From Balneola vulgaris DSM 17893 (GTDB taxonomy: Bacteria > Bacteroidota > Rhodothermia > Balneolales > Balneolaceae), in contig NZ_AQXH01000002.1 in the NCBI RefSeq assembly GCF_000375465.1, forward strand, positions 173 to 64,172: a stretch of DNA of 64,000 nucleotides, given 5' to 3'. The notes beneath the pieces were generated by a model. The model saw only the letters and a program-made list of their open reading frames with translations. It made no database searches and was not told the DNA's origin. Both the position numbers and the translations under genes were made by a program. Below, one piece after another: positions 1 to 9,483 of this stretch. Every line of letters starts with the position of its first letter. The first letter of the stretch is position 1.

Positions 1-2045
1 TAGTAGATACCACTGGCTTGATCGGCTGCATTCCATGTTACTTGGTAGCTGCCGGCTGTTTTCGTCTCATTAATGAGCTGGGCTACTTTTTGCCCCATCA
101 CATTGTATACCGTTAACTGTACAGGACCGGCTTCGGCTACACTGTAGCGAATGGTTGTACTTGGGTTGAACGGATTTGGATAGTTTTGCTGAAGCACAAA
201 GCGATCTGGAGTGTCTTCACGTTCGTTGCTTACAGAAGTACCAGGGTCCATTGTAATGGTAAAGCGAGGCTGACTTCCACTGCCTTTGGCTTTTACCGCT
301 GGAGCTTCAATACCTGTACTTGCTAATTTCTGATTCGTACCAGCCACATTAAAGGTATATGAGGATTGTGCTCTAAGATCAATACTAGCACCTGTTAACT
401 CATCGGTTAACATAATAGTCCACGATTGCGGAATGTTCTTCCACTCTGGCCAGCTAAGCGTAAACTCTCCACTAAGACCTGCATCATGAAAATCTAGTTG
501 ATAAAATTGAACCCCTTCAGGGCTGAATGAGCGTGCATCTTGCACTAAGTATTGATCTCCCTCTCCAAAGTTATTTACGAAGGAAATGTAAGGTGAGCCA
601 TTCAGTGGCTGAAGCTTAGAACCATCAAATTGGTCATAGCCTTCATTAGCATGAGAAGAGTAATACAGTTTAGTAGAAAGATCTTTATAGCCTTCTCCTT
701 CCACCGCTAAATCAATTCTTCTGAAATTATTCGTGGCCTTATTAAAGGTGCGGATATCTGCTGCGGAATCTACTTTCGCAGAGGCTGGGATAGTCAATTC
801 AGTAGCATTGGTAACAATTGCTTCGTCTCTTTCTAAAAAGAATCCCTGCCATGCACTTAGTTCAAGATCTTCACCTAGATTGTATGTTTCGTAAGATGCA
901 TTCGCATCACTCCATACATTAATGGTAGTTTTTAAACCTCCAAATAAAATACCTAATCCTGCACCATTTCCAGAGATATCGTCTAACTCTATATTTGATT
1001 TATAGGGGTTACCTACTAAAGTAAATCTATCAGATAAACTAACCTTAACATCAGCACCGGGCTCACTACCGCTTGCATCTAAGGCTACAGGAAGTTCACT
1101 ACTTCCATTGGTGGTATTATCATAGAAATACATGATAAAGCCACGACCATCACCCCATGTTGTTGTAACATTTATAGGTTCCATCCAGCCATCAGTACCT
1201 GAGCCACTAGACGCAGGATTAAAATAGAAACTCGCATCTGCTGTGGCATCACTACCACCTCCAATACCTTGAACAGGAGAATCATCCGAAACATCAGATA
1301 CATTTCCACTTGTAATAGGCATGGACAGCATTCTCCATCCTGCATCACCATGTATAATTACGGAAGGATCAGAAGAAACTGTTAGTGCACTTGTTAATGG
1401 AGAAAAACCTGCTGTAGAATTTTGGCGCGTCCAATTGGTACTATCATTTGCAGCGAGGTCTATGGCAGCTACTGTTCCTGTAGGTGTTGTACCTGAGTAC
1501 CATGCAGTTGCATATGCAGTAGAAGCATCCTGTCCTAAAGCTACAGCAGTTGCACCATTAACTAAACCCTTTGGTAAAGCGGAAGTTGAAGTAGTTGTAG
1601 CATCTGCATCCCATGTGTTTTTTGCCAAGTTTACAGCTGACAAATAAGTGGTATCAGTGCCTAAAGTTTGAAAAATGATAACTTGATCTGAACCAGAATT
1701 CACTAGTTGAAACGAACCTGATACTGAGCTAAATGGTGCTACATTTTCTGAGTTTTCACCAAAACTAAGAATGGTTCCTGCAGAAATTGCACTAGGTGCA
1801 GTATATTTTATGATTCCCTCACTGCTATATAATGATGTCCCATTTGCTTTCACACCCTTGTCTGTTATAAAAAACTCAGTCCCTGTATCAAGGTCTTTGA
1901 GTACTGCAATATGAACTGAATCATTTACATCTGCCTGCACTGCCACAATTGCCACATCACCTGGGTCTAATTGTGTTTGAGCCTGCCCTGAACTTACCGA
2001 TAACAACAGTGCAAAAACGATCGCACATAGTATCTTATCTCTCAT
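1..2045 (-). CDS. T9SS type A sorting domain secreted protein (3' end outside window)
   Basis: The frame opens at an ATG at 2045 and stays open to the window edge, giving about 681 residues of a protein whose stop lies outside. The N-terminus ([20 protein letters not shown], then QAQ) is a clear Sec signal peptide. The last visible residues carry [18 protein letters not shown] followed by a [12 protein letters not shown] strand, the FlgD/Por-secretion type C-terminal domain that marks cargo of the type IX secretion system. The body is rich in Gly, Ser, Thr and Asn, with no catalytic motif I can recognise, so a surface or extracellular beta-sandwich protein is likely. It is transcribed alone, with about 225 bases of upstream non-coding DNA. 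Export by T9SS is a family inference; the substrate or ligand is unknown. Confidence 0.85.
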   Translation of the reverse strand, partial: MRDKILCAIVFALLLSVSSGQAQTQLDPGDVAIVAVQADVNDSVHIAVLKDLDTGTEFFITDKGVKANGTSLYSSEGIIKYTAPSAISAGTILSFGENSENVAPFSSVSGSFQLVNSGSDQVIIFQTLGTDTTYLSAVNLAKNTWDADATTTSTSALPKGLVNGATAVALGQDASTAYATAWYSGTTPTGTVAAIDLAANDSTNWTRQNSTAGFSPLTSALTVSSDPSVIIHGDAGWRMLSMPITSGNVSDVSDDSPVQGIGGGSDATADASFYFNPASSGSGTDGWMEPINVTTTWGDGRGFIMYFYDNTTNGSSELPVALDASGSEPGADVKVSLSDRFTLVGNPYKSNIELDDISGNGAGLGILFGGLKTTINVWSDANASYETYNLGEDLELSAWQGFFLERDEAIVTNATELTIPASAKVDSAADIRTFNKATNNFRRIDLAVEGEGYKDLSTKLYYSSHANEGYDQFDGSKLQPLNGSPYISFVNNFGEGDQYLVQDARSFSPEGVQFYQLDFHDAGLSGEFTLSWPEWKNIPQSWTIMLTDELTGASIDLRAQSSYTFNVAGTNQKLASTGIEAPAVKAKGSGSQPRFTITMDPGTSVSNEREDTPDRFVLQQNYPNPFNPSTTIRYSVAEAGPVQLTVYNVMGQKVAQLINETKTAGSYQVTWNAADQASGIY

Positions 2046-2222
2046 ATTCTCTCCATTAGTTAAAATTTGTAAACATCAAACAATATTATTTTCGGTGGAA
2101 TTCCAAATATCTTAAGGGATACTAACCTATTGTTTTCTAGTATTATAGAAAATCAATGTTTTATAAACACTTGTGCCACAGAGAGTTAAAACGCTCTTAA
2201 TACGTTATTTAAACTCATATTA

Positions 2223-2263
2223 AATTTGTGTAAATAGCTGAACACCATGGTGTTTCACAAATT
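2223..2263. repeat. Nested inverted repeats upstream of the T9SS cargo gene
   Basis: A perfect 14-base palindrome (AACACCATGGTGTT, 2241-2254) is enclosed by an inverted pair AATTTGTG (2223-2230) and CACAAATT (2256-2263). The outer arms are not equidistant from the inner palindrome. It sits between the terminator of the dehydrogenase gene and the start of the T9SS cargo gene, about 180 bases before that start. It could be an operator or a cruciform-prone element; no known consensus is recognised. Confidence 0.35.
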
Positions 2264-2269
2264 CTAGGC

Positions 2270-2300
2270 AAAAAAAAAGCAACGCTGAGTAGCGTTGCTT
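2270..2300 (-). terminator. Rho-independent terminator of the hydroxyacyl-CoA dehydrogenase gene
   Basis: On the minus strand a perfect 10-bp stem (AAGCAACGCT at 2277-2286 against AGCGTTGCTT at 2291-2300, 4-base loop) runs into a tract of at least eight T. It lies 23 bases beyond the stop codon of the gene at 2323-3174. Confidence 0.9.
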
Positions 2301-2322
2301 AAGATTTGGATAAAATTAAGGC

Positions 2323-3174
2323 CTAGTACTTGTAAAAGCCTTCGCCTGTTTTATTCCCTAATTTGCCTGCATCTACCATTTTAACAAGCAGTGGTGCAGG
2401 ACGGTATTTAGGATCTTTGAATCCTTCATACAGAACATTCAAGATATCGAGGCAAACATCTAAACCGATGAAATCAGCTAAACGAAGTGGTCCCATTGGG
2501 TGAGCCATTCCTAACTTCATTACTTCATCTACATTCTCTGGAGTTGCAACGCCTTCATGTACACAGAAAATTGCCTCATTAATCATAGGCATAAGTACTC
2601 GGTTGCTCACAAAACCAGGGAAATCATTTACTGGAACAGGTACCTTGGCTAATAACTTTGAAGTCTCCTCAACGATTGTGTAGGTATCGTCATCAGTTTC
2701 TAAGCCGCGCACAATCTCAACCAATTTCATTACTGGCACTGGGTTGAAGAAATGCATCCCAATAAATTTTTCTGGGCGAGACGTTAGAGCGGCTAACTTG
2801 GTGATAGAAATAGAAGAGGTATTTGAAGCAAAGATGGCATGCTCTTGGGCATTCGCATCAACTTGCTCCCACACACTTTTCTTGATGTCGTAGTTTTCAG
2901 GTACGGCTTCAACAATAAGGTCCACATCTTTCACACCTTCAGCGATATCCAATACGGGCTGAATACTTTCGAGCGTAGTAACTTTCTGTTCAGCGCTAAC
3001 CTTCTCTTTCTTAACCATTCGCTCTAGGTTTTTGTCGATGGTTGAGATTGCGCGATCTGCAAATTCTTGTTTCGTTTCGATTAGATTAACAGGGATACCA
3101 TTCATTGCAAATACGTGTGCAATACCATTACCCATGGTTCCACCGCCGATTACAGCTACTTTTTTGATGCTCAT
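2323..3174 (-). CDS. 3-hydroxybutyryl-CoA dehydrogenase family protein
   Basis: Cytoplasmic NAD-dependent 3-hydroxyacyl-CoA dehydrogenase, 283 residues, the usual length of stand-alone Hbd/PaaH-type enzymes. The Rossmann dinucleotide motif GGGTMGNG is at residues 10-17. The SNTSSISIT segment follows, then the family signature HFFNPVPVMKLVEI with the probable catalytic His at 141. The C-terminal half (FVSNRVLMPMINEA onward) is the dimerisation and substrate domain. The reaction is oxidation of (S)-3-hydroxyacyl-CoA to 3-ketoacyl-CoA in fatty-acid or butanoate metabolism. It stands alone between its own terminator and a divergent promoter region shared with the acylase gene, so chain-length preference cannot be read from context. 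Confidence 0.9.
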   Translation of the reverse strand: MSIKKVAVIGGGTMGNGIAHVFAMNGIPVNLIETKQEFADRAISTIDKNLERMVKKEKVSAEQKVTTLESIQPVLDIAEGVKDVDLIVEAVPENYDIKKSVWEQVDANAQEHAIFASNTSSISITKLAALTSRPEKFIGMHFFNPVPVMKLVEIVRGLETDDDTYTIVEETSKLLAKVPVPVNDFPGFVSNRVLMPMINEAIFCVHEGVATPENVDEVMKLGMAHPMGPLRLADFIGLDVCLDILNVLYEGFKDPKYRPAPLLVKMVDAGKLGNKTGEGFYKY

Positions 3175-3395
3175 TTACTTCTTTATTTGAATTTAGAGTT
3201 TCCTTTAAAGTAAGAAAGTTTGGAAGCGCTTTTCAAATCGGATAAAGCTGTTACCTACTTTTACTATTCCGCGTATACATCTATTTTAAAAATTGAATCG
3301 TTGTTTTTCTTTACCTCTCTCTGCTTTACCTTAACACAGGCATTTTCGGTGTTATCAATCATCTCAAAATCAATTAACAGTCTTATTAATTTTCA

Positions 3396-5849
3396 ATGAA
3401 GACGTTTTCGAAGCTTCTAATCTTCTTTCTCATTTTATTTTTTGGAGTTACAGGGTTAGCCATCTATTGGACTTTCTATAAACCCCTTCCTAACTATGAA
3501 GCCACCATTCCGCTAAGTGCACTTAATGCAGAGGTGGATATACATTGGGATGAATTTGGAGTGCCACACATCTATGCGACCAATGAAGCTGATTTATACT
3601 TTGCATTAGGCTATGCACATGCCCAAGATCGACTTTGGCAAATGACGCTTTCTCAAATTGCGGCTGAAGGTCGTTTTGCTGAATTCTTTGGTCCTGAATT
3701 AGTTGAGCTCGATAAATATCAACGTACCCTCGGTTTTTGGAGAACTTCACAAAAGCTAAGAGAAGAGGTTCTGAACGAAAAAGAACTTAGTGTACTTGAG
3801 GCGTATTCAGCGGGTGTGAATAGTTATATCGATAATAACCTAAACAAACTCCCGCCCGAGTTCGCTTTACTTGAAATTGAGCCAATTCGATGGAATCCAA
3901 CACGATCTATTGCCATTAATAGGCTGATGGCGTGGCAGTTAAATATGAGTTGGTGGACCGAAGTGACCTATGGTTACTTGAAGTCTATTCTACCTCCGCA
4001 GCAATTTGACCAGCTTCAGCTCACCTTTCCATCTGATGCTCCAACTACTTTGGATGATGAGGAATCTATTCGTTTAACCGCCGACCTAATGCCTATGCTT
4101 CAACTTGAAGTGGACAAACGAAAGCTACTTGAAGTAGAGGGCAATCATGTTGGGAGTAATGCTTGGGTTGTAGATGGAAGCAAAACTCAAACTGGCTTTC
4201 CACTACTAGCAGGTGATCCTCATTTAGGATTAGACATGCCGGGTGTTTGGTATGAGGCTCATTTGAACTTAAATGGTCGCAATGTATCGGGAGCAACCAT
4301 AGCCGGAATACCTGCTGTAATCATAGGCCAAAATGATGTAATGGCTTGGTCGTTTACAAACATCATGGCAGATGACACCGATTTCTTCATTGAGCAAATA
4401 GATCCAAATGATCGAGGGCGCTATGTGGCTGACTCTCTCAACGATAGCACGGCCGTCTACGAGTACTTCGATAAAGTTCGTGAGGTTATTAAAGTAAAAG
4501 ATGGGGACGATGTTTCCCTTGAAGTTCGTCATACCAAACACGGACCAATCATCACGGATATCTATCCAAATTCTGCGTCCAAGAATGGTCAACTCATCAG
4601 TATGCAGTGGACAGGCCATGAGATGAGCAACGAATTTAGAACACTGTATGGCATTAACTGGGCTACTAATTTCCAAGAGTTTCAAGAAGTATTACCTCAT
4701 TTTGGCGTACCTGGGCAAAACTTCATGTATGGAGATGTTAATGGCAATATAGCGATGTTCTCTACCGCTAAGCTTCCAATTAGAACTGGAAATAAAATCA
4801 TATTGCGCAAAGGCTGGAACCCAGAAGAAGATTGGCAAGGATACATCCCATTTGATGAGATGCCTCATGTTATCAATCCAGATAAAGGATGGATTGCAAA
4901 TGCGAATAACAAATTGACTACCGAAAACTATAAGCATTATTTGGCCACATTTTGGGAGCCGCCAGCTCGCATCGAACGTATTACTGAGTTTCTGCAAAGC
5001 CATCAGACATTAACCCCTGAGCTTTTTGCTGAGCTTCAAAATGACGATTTATCCAAGCATGCCGAGGAACTCACTCCAATTATCATTGATATCATTCGTT
5101 CTCAAAACTCCTTCAACTTTGATAATGCCCTCACCTATCTAGAAAATTGGGATTATCGCTATTCTAAGAATGCTACCGCAGCTTCTATTTTTGATGTGTT
5201 TTTCTATCGATTAGCTGAGAATACCCTTAAGGATGAATTTGGTGATGAAATTTATGCCAACTTCATACATCATGAGAATGTACCTGTTCGAACCCTTTCG
5301 AAATTACTACAAGAAGAATCCTACTTTTTTGATGATGTTCTTACTCCCGACATCGAGACAAAGACAGACATGGTAGTAAAAAGCATGCAAGAAGCTCTTT
5401 ATTTCTTGAGTGATTCCTTAGGAAATGAATCTGAAGAATGGCGATGGGAGCAGCTTCATACCATTACTTTCGATCCCCCACTTTTTGCGGATGCAGCTAA
5501 AGATTCGAATGCCTCCAAAGTGCTAAAGCTCGTAGTAAACAACTTATTGAGTAAAGGTCCCTATGCTGTTAGAGGACATGGCATGACGGTAAATAACGCC
5601 CAATACAGCTGGGATGAACCATTTGAAATGGTTCTAGGTGCTTCAATTCGTCGCATTGTTGATTTATCAAATTTAGGCGAAATTAGGAGCATACTTCCAA
5701 CCGGGCAATCCGGAAACCCATTATCGAATCATTATGGTGATCAGACGGAACTTTGGTTAAACGGGCAGTATAGAACTCTGTATCAAGACAGCACTTTGTT
5801 TAGAAAAGCAGAACTCAAAACAATGAAACTAACTCCCAGTGGTTCTTGA
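3396..5849 (+). CDS. Penicillin acylase family protein (Ntn hydrolase)
   Basis: An 817-residue precursor of the penicillin G acylase/acyl-homoserine-lactone acylase family, which cleaves itself into alpha and beta chains. An N-terminal hydrophobic segment (KLLIFFLILFFGVTGLAIYW) is a signal peptide or anchor, so it acts in the periplasm. The alpha part contains VDIHWDEFGVPHIYATNEAD and ALGYAHAQDRLWQM, both typical. The nucleophile is Ser254 in HVGSNAWVV, which becomes the N-terminus of the beta chain after processing; GDPHLG follows as expected. The natural substrate could be an amide antibiotic, a quorum-sensing lactone or another acyl amide and is not determinable here. It is first in a plus-strand run; the next gene starts 47 bases downstream. 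Confidence 0.9.
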   Translation: MKTFSKLLIFFLILFFGVTGLAIYWTFYKPLPNYEATIPLSALNAEVDIHWDEFGVPHIYATNEADLYFALGYAHAQDRLWQMTLSQIAAEGRFAEFFGPELVELDKYQRTLGFWRTSQKLREEVLNEKELSVLEAYSAGVNSYIDNNLNKLPPEFALLEIEPIRWNPTRSIAINRLMAWQLNMSWWTEVTYGYLKSILPPQQFDQLQLTFPSDAPTTLDDEESIRLTADLMPMLQLEVDKRKLLEVEGNHVGSNAWVVDGSKTQTGFPLLAGDPHLGLDMPGVWYEAHLNLNGRNVSGATIAGIPAVIIGQNDVMAWSFTNIMADDTDFFIEQIDPNDRGRYVADSLNDSTAVYEYFDKVREVIKVKDGDDVSLEVRHTKHGPIITDIYPNSASKNGQLISMQWTGHEMSNEFRTLYGINWATNFQEFQEVLPHFGVPGQNFMYGDVNGNIAMFSTAKLPIRTGNKIILRKGWNPEEDWQGYIPFDEMPHVINPDKGWIANANNKLTTENYKHYLATFWEPPARIERITEFLQSHQTLTPELFAELQNDDLSKHAEELTPIIIDIIRSQNSFNFDNALTYLENWDYRYSKNATAASIFDVFFYRLAENTLKDEFGDEIYANFIHHENVPVRTLSKLLQEESYFFDDVLTPDIETKTDMVVKSMQEALYFLSDSLGNESEEWRWEQLHTITFDPPLFADAAKDSNASKVLKLVVNNLLSKGPYAVRGHGMTVNNAQYSWDEPFEMVLGASIRRIVDLSNLGEIRSILPTGQSGNPLSNHYGDQTELWLNGQYRTLYQDSTLFRKAELKTMKLTPSGS

Positions 5850-5896
5850 TGTATATCATCAACGATAGCAAACAAAACATTTACATTAGGAAATAG

Positions 5897-8782
5897 ATGA
5901 ATCGATTTATAAAGCTCATTGCGATCATAGTTATTTGCATTCCCGCTCTAGCATTTAATAGTGAGACTCCAACTCCATACAAAGCTATGGAGACAGGAAG
6001 TATAGCTACTCCCCCACCTTATAAGTTTGACATCGATTCGCTAGTTAAGAATGCAAGCTTGAGGGAAAAGATAGGTCAGCTATTTGTGGTAAGAGCTTAT
6101 GGGCGATTCACGAATAAAGACACGCATACCTACAAAGAACTCACCGACTTGGTAACTAAGCATAAAGTGGGTGGTTTCATCTTTATGCAAGGGCAAATTT
6201 ATGATCAGGCTATACTGACCAACAAGCTACAGCGATTGAGCAATATTCCTTTATGGATTACTCAAGACATGGAATATGGGGCTGCAATGCGTGTTTCAGG
6301 TACCACACGTATTACCCCTGCAATGGGCGTTGCTTCTTCGGGTGATAAATTCAATGCTTATTTAGCTGGCCAAGTAACCGCTCGTGAGGCCAAAGCATTA
6401 GGGGTACATCAAATTTTTGCCCCAGTTTTAGATGTAAATAACAATCCATTGAACCCCGTTATTAACGTTCGATCTTATTCTGCAGATCCACATATTGTAG
6501 CCGAATTTGGTACTGCATTCATTAAGGGTGTTCAGAGTGAAGGATTAGTGGCCACTGCAAAACACTTTCCGGGGCATGGCGACACCGATACTGATTCACA
6601 TATTGGCTTACCAGTATTAGATTTCGATTACAACCGTTTAGATTCTTTAGAGCTTATTCCATTTAAAGCAGCCATTGATAACGGGATTACCAGTATCATG
6701 AGTGCACATATTGCCTTTCCACAGATTAGCTCAGAAAAAGACCTCCCTGGCACTTTAGATGAAGTGATTTTAGGAGATATCCTTGCAGATTCTCTCAAAT
6801 TTGATGGCCTCGTTGTTACCGATGGACTTGAAATGCAAGGTATAACATCTAAGTATTCTCCCGGTAGAGCGGTTGTACGAGCACTCAAAGCTGGAGCGGA
6901 TATTATGCTCATTAGTCCAGATGTGTACACGGCCATAAATGAAGTTGAACAAGCCGTTTTAAATGGTGAGATCACCGAAGAACGCATCAATCAATCTTAC
7001 AGAAAACTGCTGCTTTGGAAACAAGAGTTTGGCTTATTTGATGGTGAGAATATTGTAGACATAGACAAGATCGACGAAGTGATTAGCAGTCATGAACACG
7101 ATGCAATTGCTCGAAAGATTGCTAAAGAGTCGGTTACCGTACTTAAGAATCAGAGTGACATCCTCCCTATCGATCCTACTCGCTTTAAGAACATTATGGT
7201 GTTATCCATTTCTGATGGCGTAACCGGAACAACTGGGAATGGATTTGCCTCTGCTGTAAGAGACTTTCACCCGAACGTTAACTTCTTTGCCTTTGATGAG
7301 CGTACTACCAATAAAGAGAAGGATCAAATCCTTCGTAAAGCCAAACAAGTTGATTTAATCATTATTGGGGCATTTATTCGGTTAAGCACTGGTAATTCCA
7401 TTCAGTTCAGCCGAGACCAACTTACATTTCTACGCAGGGTTCTGAAGGGAAATAAGAAATCGGCTTTAGTAGCCTTTGGAAATCCTTATACAGTAAGCGA
7501 ATTGAGTGATACCGATGTCCATATAATGGGTTGGTATAATTCGAGCAATCAAATGAATGCCGTTGCTGCTGCTATGTTTGGTGCTGCTGATGTTGGAGGA
7601 AAACTTACTATAGAAATTCCTGGGATGTACCAAATTGGAGACGGACTAGAGTTTCCACATACCGTAATGGGATTCGGTGATCCTGAAGATGTGGGTGTTG
7701 ATTCTCGCAAACTTTACGAAATTGAGGATATTCTACGAGATGCCGTGCGAGATTCTGTATTCCCAGGTGCCGTTGCCGCCGTGGTGAAGGATGGCAAAAT
7801 GATATATCGTGAAGCGGTTGGTTATCATGATTACGAAAAACTCAAAGCTGTTAAAAAATCGGATGTATTTGATTTAGCTTCTATTACAAAGGTGATGTCT
7901 ACCACTACAGCTGTGATGAAGTTAATCAATGATGAAAAAATTGAGCTCTCGAATAAAGTTTCTGAGTTCATACCTGAATTCGATACCGACGTCAAAAAAG
8001 ATATCACTATTGGGCAGTTGCTCTTGCATGAATCTGGCCTCCCTCCTTTCAGAGTGTATGTTGATTCACTTAAAACTCGTAAAGAGATTATTGAAGCCAT
8101 AAAAAACGAGCCGCTTACCTACGAGCCAGGAACTGAATATGTATATAGTGACCTTGGCATGATTTTACTAGCTGAAATAGTGGGAGAAATCACAGGGCAA
8201 CGCATTGATGGTTTTATGCGCAAAGAGTTCTTTTATCCAATGGGGATGAGTGCGACTTATTTCAACCCTAAGAAGGTAAGTCGTTGGTATGTAAATCGAA
8301 TACCACCTACTGAAATTGATGACACCTACCATCGTGGGCTCGTGCAAGGTATGGTTCACGACGAGAGAGCCTACTTCATGGATGGAGTAGCTGGGCATGC
8401 AGGCCTCTTCTCAAATGCAGTAGATATGGGCCGCTTTAGCACTATGCTACTTAATGGAGGTGTTTATGGCACTGAACAATATATAAGCCCGCAAATCATC
8501 AACCTGTTCACTTCAGAGCAATCTGAACTTAGTGGTCGTGGATATGGTTTTGATCGACGTAGTGAATCCGGCTTTACAACCGCAGGTCAACTAAGTAGTA
8601 ATGATACTTTTGGCCACCTCGGTTTTACTGGAACAAGCCTCTGGATCGACCGCGAAAAAAACATGGCGGTTATTTTATTAACCAACCGTACTTTTCCATC
8701 AAGAGATTATGGTAAAAGAATTAGCCGAATTAGAGCTGCGGTAGCCGATGCTGCTTATTCCGCAATCAAAGAAAAACTATGA
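5897..8782 (+). CDS. Glycoside hydrolase family 3 / serine beta-lactamase fusion protein
   Basis: A 961-residue two-enzyme polypeptide with an N-terminal signal peptide (FIKLIAIIVICIPALAF). The first half is GH3 of the NagZ kind. KHFPGHGDTDTDSH at 222-235 is the beta-N-acetylglucosaminidase signature and the likely nucleophile is Asp309 in VVTDGLEM. A GH3 C-terminal-like domain follows. From about residue 610 a serine beta-lactamase/penicillin-binding-type domain begins, with SITK (Ser662, Lys665), YSD (Tyr750) and a late HLGFTGTSLW element in the position of the KTG triad. The fusion suggests periplasmic peptidoglycan turnover, with amino-sugar release coupled to a peptidase or esterase. Its stop codon overlaps the next start by four bases (ATGA). 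Confidence 0.92.
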   Translation: MNRFIKLIAIIVICIPALAFNSETPTPYKAMETGSIATPPPYKFDIDSLVKNASLREKIGQLFVVRAYGRFTNKDTHTYKELTDLVTKHKVGGFIFMQGQIYDQAILTNKLQRLSNIPLWITQDMEYGAAMRVSGTTRITPAMGVASSGDKFNAYLAGQVTAREAKALGVHQIFAPVLDVNNNPLNPVINVRSYSADPHIVAEFGTAFIKGVQSEGLVATAKHFPGHGDTDTDSHIGLPVLDFDYNRLDSLELIPFKAAIDNGITSIMSAHIAFPQISSEKDLPGTLDEVILGDILADSLKFDGLVVTDGLEMQGITSKYSPGRAVVRALKAGADIMLISPDVYTAINEVEQAVLNGEITEERINQSYRKLLLWKQEFGLFDGENIVDIDKIDEVISSHEHDAIARKIAKESVTVLKNQSDILPIDPTRFKNIMVLSISDGVTGTTGNGFASAVRDFHPNVNFFAFDERTTNKEKDQILRKAKQVDLIIIGAFIRLSTGNSIQFSRDQLTFLRRVLKGNKKSALVAFGNPYTVSELSDTDVHIMGWYNSSNQMNAVAAAMFGAADVGGKLTIEIPGMYQIGDGLEFPHTVMGFGDPEDVGVDSRKLYEIEDILRDAVRDSVFPGAVAAVVKDGKMIYREAVGYHDYEKLKAVKKSDVFDLASITKVMSTTTAVMKLINDEKIELSNKVSEFIPEFDTDVKKDITIGQLLLHESGLPPFRVYVDSLKTRKEIIEAIKNEPLTYEPGTEYVYSDLGMILLAEIVGEITGQRIDGFMRKEFFYPMGMSATYFNPKKVSRWYVNRIPPTEIDDTYHRGLVQGMVHDERAYFMDGVAGHAGLFSNAVDMGRFSTMLLNGGVYGTEQYISPQIINLFTSEQSELSGRGYGFDRRSESGFTTAGQLSSNDTFGHLGFTGTSLWIDREKNMAVILLTNRTFPSRDYGKRISRIRAAVADAAYSAIKEKL

Positions 8783-9480
8783 CCTGGAATCAATTATTTG
8801 AACGCGCGTTTATTCCCTATTCAAAAAACGCAAATGCATGCATCATTCAAGGTGCCTCTGGAAAAAACTATGTGGGCGTTCGCGTAGAAAATTTATCATT
8901 CCCATTAACGGTATCGGCTATTCAAGCAGCATGTTGCTTTTGTTTGGCTAGCAATGATGAACCAAAAGTGCTGATTACACATGGGAAGCCTCTTGAGCAA
9001 CAGAGCTTTTGGGTAACTGAATTCGACTTAGAAATTAAAATTGTTGACGACCTTACCAACATTGAACTCTTTGATGATATAGTTAGTGAGTTAGCTCAAG
9101 AAGTGAGCTACACTTTAAAAGGTCTACTTAGTAATGCCAAGACCATGCATTCAGACTTCCCAGTCTCGTCTCTTATAAAAACAGAAAATGGCTGGATATC
9201 TGGGGTGAATATTGAAGTCTCAGATTGGAGTAGAGGGCTATGTGCCGAACGTGTGGCTATCAGTAAGGCATTTGCCCTTGGCTATACACAATTCAAAGAA
9301 ATCTATGTGCACACCTTAAAAGGGGAAGTAAGCAGCCCCTGTGGAGCATGTAGGCAAGTTATACATCAGCATATGGCTAAGAAATCAATCCATATGTATC
9401 ACGCCGATGACACTATCTCTACACACGCTATTTCCGATTTACTTCCCTTTAATTTTACATCCAATACTTTAAGCTCTTAA
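8779..9480 (+). CDS. Two-domain cytidine deaminase family protein
   Basis: A 233-residue protein with two cytidine-deaminase folds. The C-terminal domain has the full zinc site: SGVNIEV, then CAER with Cys155 and the proton-shuttle Glu157, and PCGACRQV with Cys188 and Cys191. The N-terminal domain keeps fold marks (IPYS, VENLSFPLTVSAIQAA) but has no zinc cysteines, so it should be structural. In dimeric E. coli Cdd the active domain comes first; here the order is reversed. The probable role is cytidine/deoxycytidine deamination in pyrimidine salvage, though a related nucleoside or modified base is possible. Translation is coupled to the upstream GH3 fusion gene by a four-base overlap. Confidence 0.8.
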   Translation: MTWNQLFERAFIPYSKNANACIIQGASGKNYVGVRVENLSFPLTVSAIQAACCFCLASNDEPKVLITHGKPLEQQSFWVTEFDLEIKIVDDLTNIELFDDIVSELAQEVSYTLKGLLSNAKTMHSDFPVSSLIKTENGWISGVNIEVSDWSRGLCAERVAISKAFALGYTQFKEIYVHTLKGEVSSPCGACRQVIHQHMAKKSIHMYHADDTISTHAISDLLPFNFTSNTLSS

Positions 9481-9483
9481 CCA

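Noticed and set aside
1321-1647. Plus-strand open frame of 108 codons inside the T9SS cargo gene
   Set aside because: It is antisense to a continuous, signal-peptide-bearing frame that ends in a recognised sorting domain; the composition is that of a mirrored Ser/Thr/Gly-rich gene.
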